Positions 1 to 6,766 are shown, counted from the stretch's first letter. The stretch is DNA of 6,827 nt from Bacteroidota bacterium (GCA_024640925.1 JAHEEB010000079.1:3289-10115), one strand, 5' to 3'. Translations and numbers: made by a program. Notes: generated by a model from the sequence alone, not told the origin.

Positions 1-72
1 TGTTAATTGTACTGAACTATTAATATTGATTGTAACAGAAGATGGAGAGACTGTTACTCCTGTAACAGCAAC
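1..72 (-). repeat. Start of a Big2 Ig-like domain in the GH10 protein (truncated)
   Basis: Residues 325-348 of the xylanase (VAVTGVTVSPSSVTIN...) match the opening strands of the Big2 repeats found six more times in this window. They are therefore the first part of the same linker-like domain, cut off at position 1. Confidence 0.8.
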
Positions 73-1044
73 CTTTGTGGTATCTCCAAAATATTGTCTT
101 AACCAAACCATGGCTGCTCTCTCTGTACCATCGCTGTTAAGTATACCTGTACCAGTTTTCCAGGTGGAACCTTCGACATATCCCCATAATGTAACTCCAG
201 CAACATCGGAATGTTCCCACATAACAGGGAAAAGCTCCTGATATTTCTGTAATTGCAATGCTTCAGTGTTAGTTCCAGACACACCGCGGATATCTAACTC
301 TGAAATATATACAGGAAGTCCGGTTGTAGCAAAATTATCCAGAGTTGCCTTCAGGGTTGATGCGGAAGTATAATCGAGGTTAAAACAATGTCCTTGTATT
401 CCAATACCATCAATTAATCCGTTTGATTTTAGCAACTTAATTAATGTCAGGTAATTCGCCTGAGGTGTTGGATCATTTTCTATACCATATTCGTTGATAC
501 AAAGGATTGCACTAGGGAAATATGTCCTGGCAGTCTGAAATGCCCATATAACCCAGTCCCATCCTGTTGTACCATCGCCACCAATCGCATCTTTAAAAGG
601 ACAAGTGGTTTTTAAAGGTTCATTTACAACATCTATTAAATCAATATTAGGATACCTGGCAGCCAATGCTGCATACCATTCAATGATTTCAGCCTTCTGT
701 TCATCGGCGGTAAGCGAAGTAATCCAGCTGGGATATTGAGAACCCCATATTAGTGTATGAAGTTTAAACTTGAACCCATTGTTTTTAGCATAATTATAAG
801 CATTATCCAATGCGGTCCAATTCATAACATCTCTTGTTGATTCAACAGAGCCCCATTTACCGGCATTCTCAGGAGTAACCTGGTTCCAATATTTAGAAAA
901 ATTTGAGGGTGTACTACTGGCAATAACATTTCCTAGAAACTTGCTCTGCCCCTTTGCTAATTGTGCGTTGATTTCCGGATTCCACATAAAAAGCATAATC
1001 ACACATGTCAAGAATATTCTTGACAAAATATTGATTTTTCTCAT
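1..1044 (-). CDS. Secreted GH10 endo-1,4-beta-xylanase, C-terminus cut by window edge
   Basis: This enzyme is predicted to hydrolyse internal beta-1,4 bonds of xylan outside the cell. The visible 348 residues start at ATG 1044-1042 with a signal peptide (residues 1 to about 27, ending INA-Q). A compact GH10 barrel follows at about 30-320. Seen GH10 hallmarks are TPENAGKW (57-64), the substrate-site His in KLHTLIW (His96), the acid/base Glu142 in DVVNEP, GIQGH (215-219), the nucleophile Glu249 in YISELDIRG, and the TLWGY...STW aromatic block (285-295). From about residue 325 a bacterial Ig-like Big2 domain begins (VTGVTVSPSS) and runs off the window. By analogy with its neighbours, further Big2 domains, a repeat module and a T9SS tail probably follow, but this is inference. 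It lies 111 nt downstream of the GH5 gene, same strand. No catalytic residue is missing. Confidence 0.95.
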   Translation of the reverse strand, partial: MRKINILSRIFLTCVIMLFMWNPEINAQLAKGQSKFLGNVIASSTPSNFSKYWNQVTPENAGKWGSVESTRDVMNWTALDNAYNYAKNNGFKFKLHTLIWGSQYPSWITSLTADEQKAEIIEWYAALAARYPNIDLIDVVNEPLKTTCPFKDAIGGDGTTGWDWVIWAFQTARTYFPSAILCINEYGIENDPTPQANYLTLIKLLKSNGLIDGIGIQGHCFNLDYTSASTLKATLDNFATTGLPVYISELDIRGVSGTNTEALQLQKYQELFPVMWEHSDVAGVTLWGYVEGSTWKTGTGILNSDGTERAAMVWLRQYFGDTTKVAVTGVTVSPSSVTININSSVQLT

Positions 1045-1155
1045 TGGTTTTGTTTTTATTACGTTCGGTTTTTTGAGATTACTTTTTATGGAAAGTAACA
1101 GGCTGTCTGACCTAAGACAGACAACCTGTACCAACCATTTTAAATTAGCTGCGGG
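1045..1155 (-). other. Intergenic region between GH5 and GH10 genes with a hairpin
   Basis: These 111 nt hold a 12-bp inverted repeat, 1098-1109 pairing with 1118-1129, around an 8-nt loop. In minus-strand RNA every position pairs, with one G-U wobble. On the plus strand that position is a C-A mismatch, so the structure is consistent with RNA made from the minus strand. The downstream sequence (UACUUUCC...) is not a proper U-tract, so this is at best a weak or partial terminator, or an RNA-stabilising or processing hairpin. The last ~45 nt before the GH10 ATG are A-rich, typical of Bacteroidota leaders. I see no convincing TTTG / TAnnTTTG promoter pair, so co-transcription with the GH5 gene is possible. 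Confidence 0.55.
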
Positions 1156-3627
1156 CTAATTAATTATTAATCTCTTCATTGCAGTTTTATTTTCGGTTTG
1201 AATCTTCAGAATATAGATACCTTGTGGAATATCGCTGACTTCAATGGTAGCTGAAATCCCATTTACAGATTTTGTGAATAGAATATTTCCATTCATTGAA
1301 ATAAGCATGACCTCCTTGATTAATGAATTATTGTCGATATTAACCAATTCATCTGCAGGATTAGGGTAAATATTCAAATCAGAAACTGATGTCTGAGAAA
1401 TACTAACAGCATCTTTCAAGGCAGGAGCTTCGAAATGAGACCATGAATAAGAACCTTTGTAATAAATGTACCATGCACCATCAATAGCTGCAGGTAATGA
1501 GTTCGACCATTTATTGGTATAATCAACATCATTAATTGTTACCTTATCCATGTTCCATGAATTGACATAAGCCATAGCCTGTGTTGTAACATAGCAATAT
1601 TCCCCAACACCATCTTTACTGAAAGGAATTGTAATACTCACAGGATTAGTACATGGTGTAGTAGAAATGCTTACAGTTATTGCAGCTGAAGCAGTTTTTG
1701 ATTGATCGGCAGTTGTCACAGTGATAGTTACACTGCCTGTTCCAATACCAGTTACTACGCCAGCCTGACTAACTGTTGCAATTGCTGTGTTGCTTGAACT
1801 CCATGCGACATTCTTATTCGTTGCATTAGTTGGCAAAACCGTTGCTGACAAGGTTGTAGAAGTACCTACATTTATTGAAGCACTTGTGGGAGACAATGAA
1901 ACACCGGTAACCGGCACACTGGTTGAAATAACCTGAATAGTTGCACTTGCAGTTTTTGACTGATCAGCTGTAGTAACTGTAATCGTTGCACTTCCTGTTC
2001 CGATACCTGTTACTACTCCAGCCGAACTGACTGTTGCTACAGCTATATTGTTTGAACTCCAGCTAACACTCTTATTGGTGGCATTGGTTGGCAAAACAGT
2101 GGCTGTCAATGTAGTTGTTCCGCCAATAGTTATCGATGCATTTGAGGCTGACAAAGTAACACCGGTAACAGAAATTGTAGTAGTTCCAACAGAAATATTT
2201 ACAGTAGCTTGAGCAGTTGCTCCATCGTCATCTGTCACTGTAAGAGTAGCAATATAATTTCCTGTTGATGAGTAATTATGCAAAATGGATGTTCCCGTAC
2301 CTGTAGTACCATCACCAAAATTCCATGAGTATGTTATTATTGATCCATCAGAATCTGTTGAACCAGATGCATCGAAAGTAACATTTAATGGAGCTTGTCC
2401 GGAAGCTGGAGTAGCTGTAGCTATAGCAACCGGAGCATTGTTTTGTGGTACAGAACCACTGCAATTTGTTATTTCAGCTGCCAGGTAAGGTTTTAGTTTA
2501 TTCATTTTCCAGGTCACAATGTTTGTCCATTGATCGTCGAGTAGCCCACCGGTATCGCCAGAATTCGGATTCCAGCACCAATATGTCCAGGAATAGCTTG
2601 TGCCCATATACTTCAGAAAGGTATCAAACCAAACCTCATCAGTTCCGCCAGTATCTCTGATACCAAATTCTCCAACCAGCAATGGAGCTATATTTTGTGT
2701 TATAATAAAATTGAAATTTTTTTCCCAAATAGCCGGCATATTCGAAGGAAAATCGGATGCCGAGAACCATTCCTGGGGATAAACTGTAGGGCCATATTCG
2801 TGAGGGGAATAAACCAGTTTCTTGGGATTGCTGATCTGAACCGGGTAATCTTTAACACCCATAAGATTGCTTCCCCACCAATAACCATTGCCATTATATA
2901 CTTCAACACCTTCAACCATGATTAATACGTTGGGGTTGACAGCGAGAATAGCGTTTCCGCATCTTTCTGCAGCTTTGTTCCAATCTGTTGCCGAATTTGA
3001 ATTACCCCATGTTGCACAACCTGAGTATTTTCCATGAGGTTCATTATCCAAATCCATTGCAATTACTGCATCATAATTTTTATAACGTGTTGCCAACGTT
3101 ACCCAATCAGAAATCCATTTGCTCTCAGAAATATCAGAAGTATACCACAGGTTTTCTTCCATGTATGCATCGGGTTTTCGTGAATGGTTATCAAGAATAA
3201 TTTTCATATTATTCTCCTGACACCATTGAACCACAATATCCATTATTTCTATTGGTTTTGTTTTTGTAGCCTCAACAGCATTCATAGGACTCACACCAGT
3301 GTATGGATCTACACCATAGGAGTTAATCTGTATGGTAGCACTCGCATCCAGAATTTTATTACACCAGGGAATACGAATACAATTAAATCCTTGATCTTTG
3401 ATCTGCTTCAGCATACTTTTGCAGTCGCGTGACCAGATGCCGTGAAAATAGAGCATTGAGGTTTCGAAACCAAACCAGTTAACACCTGTGAGTCTAACTT
3501 CCTTACCATTTGAATCATACAATTTGTTTCCCTGTGCATTCAGGTAATTTCCTGTACATGTTTGTGCATGTAACTGCAATTGTACAACACAAAAGAGGAT
3601 TACGAAAAAAGTAATTCTTTTAATCAT
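1156..3627 (-). CDS. Secreted multidomain GH5 endo-beta-1,4-glucanase (E1-like) with PKD, Big2 and T9SS domains
   Basis: This is a predicted extracellular cellulase (823 aa). The signal peptide covers residues 1-21 (LHA-QTC). The GH5 barrel at about 27-385 strongly resembles Acidothermus E1 (subfamily GH5_1) as I recall it: LTGVNWFGFET (46-56), HGIWSRD (62-68), Arg85 in CIRIPW, His148, LWYTS (160-164), acid/base Glu196 in MDLDNEPH, VEGVEVYNG (238-246), His276 and Tyr278 in YSPHEYG, nucleophile Glu320 in VGEFG, and WCWNPNSGDTGG (350-361). All catalytic residues are present. The residue two before the acid/base is Asp194, where E1 has His. Then come a PKD domain (about 397-480, WNFGDG), two Big2 domains (about 485-567 and 571-653), a ~75-residue Cys/aromatic module (659-735) and a T9SS type A sorting domain (about 745-823, starting LNIYPNPADE, ending KRLIIN). 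It starts 88 nt after the upstream esterase-like gene. Substrate (cellulose or other beta-glucan) is inferred from family. Confidence 0.95.
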   Translation of the reverse strand: MIKRITFFVILFCVVQLQLHAQTCTGNYLNAQGNKLYDSNGKEVRLTGVNWFGFETSMLYFHGIWSRDCKSMLKQIKDQGFNCIRIPWCNKILDASATIQINSYGVDPYTGVSPMNAVEATKTKPIEIMDIVVQWCQENNMKIILDNHSRKPDAYMEENLWYTSDISESKWISDWVTLATRYKNYDAVIAMDLDNEPHGKYSGCATWGNSNSATDWNKAAERCGNAILAVNPNVLIMVEGVEVYNGNGYWWGSNLMGVKDYPVQISNPKKLVYSPHEYGPTVYPQEWFSASDFPSNMPAIWEKNFNFIITQNIAPLLVGEFGIRDTGGTDEVWFDTFLKYMGTSYSWTYWCWNPNSGDTGGLLDDQWTNIVTWKMNKLKPYLAAEITNCSGSVPQNNAPVAIATATPASGQAPLNVTFDASGSTDSDGSIITYSWNFGDGTTGTGTSILHNYSSTGNYIATLTVTDDDGATAQATVNISVGTTTISVTGVTLSASNASITIGGTTTLTATVLPTNATNKSVSWSSNNIAVATVSSAGVVTGIGTGSATITVTTADQSKTASATIQVISTSVPVTGVSLSPTSASINVGTSTTLSATVLPTNATNKNVAWSSSNTAIATVSQAGVVTGIGTGSVTITVTTADQSKTASAAITVSISTTPCTNPVSITIPFSKDGVGEYCYVTTQAMAYVNSWNMDKVTINDVDYTNKWSNSLPAAIDGAWYIYYKGSYSWSHFEAPALKDAVSISQTSVSDLNIYPNPADELVNIDNNSLIKEVMLISMNGNILFTKSVNGISATIEVSDIPQGIYILKIQTENKTAMKRLIIN
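1423..1653 (-). repeat. Module copy A: ~75-residue Cys/aromatic repeat in the GH5 protein
   Basis: Residues 659-735 of the GH5 protein. Conserved points shared with copies B and C are an N-terminal Cys, then V/A-x-x-x-x-P, G-x-GEYC, TT, VNSWN, D-x-V-x-IN, TNK(W/Y), S-x-S-(L/M)PA, I-(D/N)-G, YI-x-Y, and W-(S/A)-H-x-E. The two Cys could form a disulfide. The aromatic residues resemble sugar-stacking residues of carbohydrate-binding modules, but I cannot assign a CBM family. It sits between the last Big2 domain and the T9SS tail and is 64/75 identical to copy C. Confidence 0.75.
1669..2175 (-). repeat. Tandem pair of Big2 Ig-like domains in the GH5 protein
   Basis: Two direct repeats with an 86-residue (258-nt) period cover about residues 485-567 and 571-653. 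Each runs from VTGV(T/S)LS through (L/S)ATVLPTNATNK and W(S)SSN to AGVVTGIGTGS, TITVTTADQSKTASA. This is the bacterial Ig-like Big2 family, usually spacer or adhesion-type domains in surface proteins. A PKD domain lies immediately N-terminal (DNA about 2188-2439). Confidence 0.9.
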
Positions 3628-3670
3628 TGGTCTATTTATTTAGTAATGTTTAGTTAGTAATTTGTTCATA
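3628..3670 (-). other. Short A/T-rich leader of the GH5 gene
   Basis: Only about 43 nt separate the upstream terminator's U-tract from the GH5 start codon. In minus sense the leader is rich in ACTAA/AAAT and has no Shine-Dalgarno. No TAnnTTTG box is visible. The GH5 promoter must therefore overlap the terminator, lie within the preceding gene, or be replaced by readthrough. The sequence does not settle which. Confidence 0.4.
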
Positions 3671-3708
3671 TAAAAAAAGGAGACCAAACCATTCCTGGAA
3701 TGGTCCCC
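3671..3708 (-). terminator. Rho-independent terminator after the SGNH hydrolase gene
   Basis: In minus-strand RNA the 7-bp stem GGGGACC/GGUCUCC (3702-3708 pairing with 3679-3685, one G-U) is followed directly by seven U residues (3672-3678). Between the arms lies a near-perfect inverted repeat ACCATTCC-A-GGAATGGT (3688-3704) that shares bases with the outer stem, so two foldings compete. It begins 8 nt beyond the stop codon of the 960-residue protein, as expected for its terminator. Confidence 0.8.
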
Positions 3709-3715
3709 AATGCAC

Positions 3716-6598
3716 CTAATTGACAGTGATAATTCTTCTTTCCAGAATATTATCACCACTCATCTGGATTATGTAAACACCTTTTTTAAAGAAGCTGACA
3801 TCAATTTCTGTCTCTGATAAATTATTTTCTGACTGAAACGTTGATTTTCCACTCAAATCTAAAATCCTAATCTCTTTTACACCTTCAATACCTCTCAGGT
3901 AAAGAGTTGTATTTACAGGATTTGGATAAACCAATATTTCATTTGCAATTTCAGAATTTATACCCATTGCACTTTTTACTGAAGGAGCTTCGAAATGCGC
4001 CCAGGTTACCGAAGCCTTGTAGTATATATACCATGCACCATTGATAGCTGCAGGCATGCTATTCGACCATTTATTGGTAAAATCGACATCATTAATGGTT
4101 ACCTTATCCGTATTCCATGAGTTGACATAAGCCATAGACTGTGTAGTAACATAGCAATATTCTCCAGCACCATCTTTACTAAATGGAATGGTTATGCTAA
4201 CTGCATTGCTGCTGCCGCATGTGGTTGTTGAGGTTGAAGTAACCGTAATGGCAGCTGTTGCTGTTTTTGACTGATCTGCAGTTGTTACAGTTATAGTTGC
4301 ACTACCAGTACCAACACCAGTTACAACACCAGTTGTGCTGACCGCTGCAATAGCTGTATTGCTAGAACTCCATGCAACACTCTTGTTAGTTGCATTCGTT
4401 GGCGCTACAGTAGCTGTTAGTGTGGTTGTTGAACCAACATTAACTGTTGCACTTGCTGGTGATACTGTCACTCCGGTTACTGAAACACTGGAAGAGGTAA
4501 CAGTTATAGTTGCTGTTGCTGTTTTTGACTGATCGGTTGTTTTTACAGTTATCGTTGCATTGCCTGTACCAACACCTGTTACAACACCTGCCGTGCTAAC
4601 CGTTGCAATAGCGGTATTGCTTGAACTCCATGTTACACTCTTATTCGTTGCATTTGTTGGAGAAACGGTAGCGGTTAGAGAGGTTGTTCCACCGACAGTA
4701 ATAGATGCAGTAGTTGGAGCAACAGTCACTCCGGTAACAGACGTAATTGATGAACTAACAGTTACTGTAGCAGTAGCTGTCTTCGATTGATCAACAGTAG
4801 TTACTGTAATGATTGCACTACCTGTACCAACTCCTGTTACAACACCTGCTGTGTTCACACTGGCTATAGCCGTATTGGTGCTTGACCAGGTAACAGATTT
4901 ATTTGTTGCATCTGTTGGAGATACGGTAGCTGTTAATGTTATACTGGAACCAACATTAACTGTTGTGTTTGTAGTATTTAAAGACACACCGGTAACTGCA
5001 ACATTATTTCCGCCAGATCCACTAATTTCGAGATGTGCCCATGCAACAGAGGCAACATAACGAATGTAATAACCACCATTAATTTTTGCAGGCATGCTAC
5101 TTGAATATTTATTCGTATATGCAACACTGTTTATCTCCACCAGGTCAGTATTCCATGAGTTTACATTTGATATTGTTCCTGTTGTAAACCAGCAATATTC
5201 TCCTACACCATTTTGAACTATAGGAAGGCTTGCAGCAACAGGGTTCACACAAGCATTTGGTGAACTGTTAACTGTAACCGTAGCTGAGGCAGTTTTTCCA
5301 CCATCAACCGTAGTAATAGAAATTAATGCAGTACCAACACCAATGCCTGTGACTGTTCCAGCACCATTCACTGTGGCAACAGCAGTATTACTTGAACTCC
5401 AAATTACACTTTTAACAGTAGCATTTGAGGGACTCACTGTAGCAGTAAGCTGACCAGTAGTATAAGTATCTAGTTCTAATGTTGATGGAGAAAGAGAAAC
5501 ACCAGTAACAGGAATTGTTATTCCACTATAAAGTGATTCCATAGCTTCAGCCCATAATCTTTGCATACTTGCAGCACCGCTGGAATTAGTATGAACGCCA
5601 TCACTAGCTAAATCTTCAGAATGGGTAGAAAACCATGTATAAAAATCAGGACCTTCAATCAGATTATTTTGTGCTGTTAATTCATCGATTGCGACCAGAT
5701 AATCCGGATGAACCTGCCATCCGGCAGCTGACTCATTTGTTCCAATCATTCTTGAAATGATAGGATTGATCCCTGCGGCCTTGCATGCATCAATAACAAT
5801 CTGCATATTAGCTTTATACGTTGATACATTTGCATTGCTGCCACCCCAGGCATCATTAGTTCCCATTTCAATAGCCCAATATTTTGCATTTCCGGCTTTA
5901 GCAATATATTTATCAATATCTGTAGCCATGTCCCCACTGTTCATGCATGGTATACCACCTCTAATCATTGCCGGATTATATCCCGAATGGGCTGCTGCTA
6001 TAACATCGGCATAATTTTCAGCAGGAGGCATTGATTTATAAGAATTTGCAGAAATGCTGGTACCTGGAAAAAACCAGATATCATCGCCATTATTCGAAAG
6101 ATCAAATACTTCAATCTCGTCTAAATACCCACCACCGGTTGCAATATTCATTTTTATCCAACTTGCTCCGGAAATATTCAGAACATGACCACGGGCTGTG
6201 ACATCGTTACCAGCAATTGTTTCAAGCGTAGTCCATGTACCATCACTTCCATTTGTTGAATTAGAAGATATCTGAAAATTATAATCCACAAGGCTGGAAC
6301 CTCCCTGTTTACAACTATGTGCCGAAGCTATAACATCAGACCATGAATAACTCGGGTTATTCCAGTTAAAAAATACGTTTGAATATCCGGCACCAATATT
6401 AATGGCAATCCAGCTTCCATTACTAACATAAAATCCGGTTCCTCCGAATAGGTTATCTACCAGAAGAGTGTTTGTTCCACTTGAAGTATAAACAGGCTTA
6501 CCCCTGGAAATAATTGGGTTTGATGTTATTGAAGAATATACAATATGAATATTTAGAACAAAAACCAATAAACATGACAGAAAAATTTGCTTTTTCAT
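3716..6598 (-). CDS. Secreted multidomain SGNH/GDSL hydrolase, probable carbohydrate esterase, with Big2 and T9SS domains
   Basis: Predicted 960-residue extracellular enzyme, probably removing acetyl groups from xylan or a similar polymer. The substrate is inferred from fold and neighbours. The chosen start is ATG 6598-6596 because it directly opens a signal peptide (MKKQIFLSCLLVFVLN..., about 1-23). The reading frame stays open upstream to a TTG at 6640, which would bury that signal. Domains: a galactose-binding/F5/8-type-like jelly roll (about 27-168, SRGKPVYTSSG to YLDEIEVFDLS); an SGNH hydrolase (about 172-358) with the putative nucleophile Ser181 in PGTSIS (Asp of 'GDS' replaced by Thr), the oxyanion Gly in IRGGIP (214-215), Asn248 in GTND, and Asp333/His336 in SDGVHTN; Big2 #1 (360-442); module copy B (450-526); three Big2 (533-614, 618-700, 704-787); module copy C (794-872); and a T9SS type A tail (about 884-960, starting EILVYPNPVN). 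All four SGNH blocks are present in order, so activity is plausible. The exact CE family is unassigned. Confidence 0.88.
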   Translation of the reverse strand: MKKQIFLSCLLVFVLNIHIVYSSITSNPIISRGKPVYTSSGTNTLLVDNLFGGTGFYVSNGSWIAINIGAGYSNVFFNWNNPSYSWSDVIASAHSCKQGGSSLVDYNFQISSNSTNGSDGTWTTLETIAGNDVTARGHVLNISGASWIKMNIATGGGYLDEIEVFDLSNNGDDIWFFPGTSISANSYKSMPPAENYADVIAAAHSGYNPAMIRGGIPCMNSGDMATDIDKYIAKAGNAKYWAIEMGTNDAWGGSNANVSTYKANMQIVIDACKAAGINPIISRMIGTNESAAGWQVHPDYLVAIDELTAQNNLIEGPDFYTWFSTHSEDLASDGVHTNSSGAASMQRLWAEAMESLYSGITIPVTGVSLSPSTLELDTYTTGQLTATVSPSNATVKSVIWSSSNTAVATVNGAGTVTGIGVGTALISITTVDGGKTASATVTVNSSPNACVNPVAASLPIVQNGVGEYCWFTTGTISNVNSWNTDLVEINSVAYTNKYSSSMPAKINGGYYIRYVASVAWAHLEISGSGGNNVAVTGVSLNTTNTTVNVGSSITLTATVSPTDATNKSVTWSSTNTAIASVNTAGVVTGVGTGSAIITVTTVDQSKTATATVTVSSSITSVTGVTVAPTTASITVGGTTSLTATVSPTNATNKSVTWSSSNTAIATVSTAGVVTGVGTGNATITVKTTDQSKTATATITVTSSSVSVTGVTVSPASATVNVGSTTTLTATVAPTNATNKSVAWSSSNTAIAAVSTTGVVTGVGTGSATITVTTADQSKTATAAITVTSTSTTTCGSSNAVSITIPFSKDGAGEYCYVTTQSMAYVNSWNTDKVTINDVDFTNKWSNSMPAAINGAWYIYYKASVTWAHFEAPSVKSAMGINSEIANEILVYPNPVNTTLYLRGIEGVKEIRILDLSGKSTFQSENNLSETEIDVSFFKKGVYIIQMSGDNILERRIITVN
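3983..4219 (-). repeat. Module copy C: ~75-residue Cys/aromatic repeat before the T9SS tail
   Basis: Residues 794-872 of the 960-residue protein. It has the leading Cys, GAGEYCYVTT, VNSWN, TNKWSNSMPAA and WAHFEAP. It matches copy A of the neighbouring GH5 protein at 64 of 75 aligned residues. It matches copy B in its own protein at only about 42 of 75. Like copy A it is placed between a Big2 domain and the sorting domain. Confidence 0.75.
4238..5002 (-). repeat. Tandem array of three Big2 Ig-like domains in the SGNH hydrolase
   Basis: Three consecutive repeats of 85-86 residues (255-258 nt), at about 4757-5002, 4499-4747 and 4238-4489. Each has VTGV, LTATV(S/A)PT(N/D)ATNKSV, W-SS-NTAIA, GVVTGVGTG and TVTT-DQSKTATA. 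They are closely alike at both DNA and protein level, which marks recent duplication or homogenisation. They separate module copy B from copy C, probably as a spacer. Confidence 0.9.
5021..5251 (-). repeat. Module copy B: divergent internal copy of the Cys/aromatic repeat
   Basis: Residues 450-526 of the SGNH hydrolase. It keeps the leading Cys, GVGEYC, TT, VNSWNTD, TNK, SMPAKING, YYIRY and AWAHLE, but is diverged elsewhere (about 42/75 identical to copy C) and has Tyr where A and C have Trp in TNKW. It is unusual in being internal, flanked on both sides by Big2 domains and not adjacent to the sorting domain. Confidence 0.7.
5273..5521 (-). repeat. Divergent single Big2 Ig-like domain after the SGNH domain
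   Basis: Residues about 360-442 keep the Big2 pattern (VTGVSLSPS, LTATVSPSNAT, IWSSSNTAVATV, GTVTGIGVGTA, KTASATVTV). They differ from the three downstream repeats, for example DGGKT in place of DQSKT. It links the catalytic domain to module copy B. Confidence 0.85.
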
Positions 6599-6724
6599 GT
6601 GGTTTAATTTTAATTTTTTATGGACAAATGGAATATCCAAGATTTTGATTTAATTGATTCGCGTTAATCTATCCCGAATATTTCATATGTATTTTTATTC
6701 TTTTTTGACTTAAAGATTTTAGTT
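6599..6724 (-). other. Upstream region of the SGNH hydrolase gene, likely promoter and leader
   Basis: About 126 A/T-rich nt between the upstream terminator and the start ATG. In minus sense TCCATTTG (6625-6632) is one base off the Bacteroidota -7 consensus TAnnTTTG and lies 26 nt before the ATG. No clear TTTG stands about 20 nt upstream of it, so this promoter guess is weak. The leader before ATG is A-rich (AAAAAATTAAAATTAAACCAC) without a Shine-Dalgarno. Nothing else, such as an operator palindrome or riboswitch, was recognised. Confidence 0.3.
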
Positions 6725-6758
6725 AAAAGGATGGTCTAATAAAAGACCACCCTTTTTT
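6725..6758 (-). terminator. Rho-independent terminator of the gene at the right edge
   Basis: The minus-strand RNA forms a 9-bp stem GGGUGGUCU/AGACCAUCC (6744-6752 with 6729-6737, one G-U) and a 6-nt loop. It is flanked by an A-run before and a U-run (UUUUAA) after, which can extend the stem by A-U pairs. It starts 8 nt past the stop codon of the partial gene. The wobble pairs only in minus-strand RNA, which supports the assigned direction. Confidence 0.75.
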
Positions 6759-6766
6759 ACAGAAAT

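Noticed and set aside
941..1159. Plus-strand open frame of 72 codons over the GH10 start and intergenic gap
   Set aside because: It overlaps the GH10 signal peptide in antisense and runs through the intergenic hairpin. It has no recognisable domain.
2285..3432. Several 60-82 codon plus-strand frames and a minus-strand frame inside the GH5 gene
   Set aside because: They lie inside a confidently assigned catalytic region with intact active-site motifs and are alternative-frame shadows.
4335..5060. Series of plus-strand open frames opposite the Big2 array
   Set aside because: They are antisense shadows of a repetitive Thr/Val/Ala-rich coding region. The similar Val/Ala-rich translations recur with the repeat period, and there is no independent start context or domain.
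1423..5251. Repeats considered as a mobile element or CRISPR-like array
   Set aside because: The repeats are in frame, domain-sized (75-86 codons) and encode Big2 and module sequences. There are no spacers, terminal inverted repeats or transposase.
5746..6014. Open frames on both strands over the SGNH catalytic region
   Set aside because: The GTND and DGVH blocks are in the long minus frame. The other frames lack any motif.
6599..6640. N-terminal extension of the SGNH protein to a TTG at 6640
   Set aside because: It would place 14 polar/charged residues before an obvious signal peptide (MKKQIFLS...). The ATG at 6598 follows an A-rich leader and is the better start.
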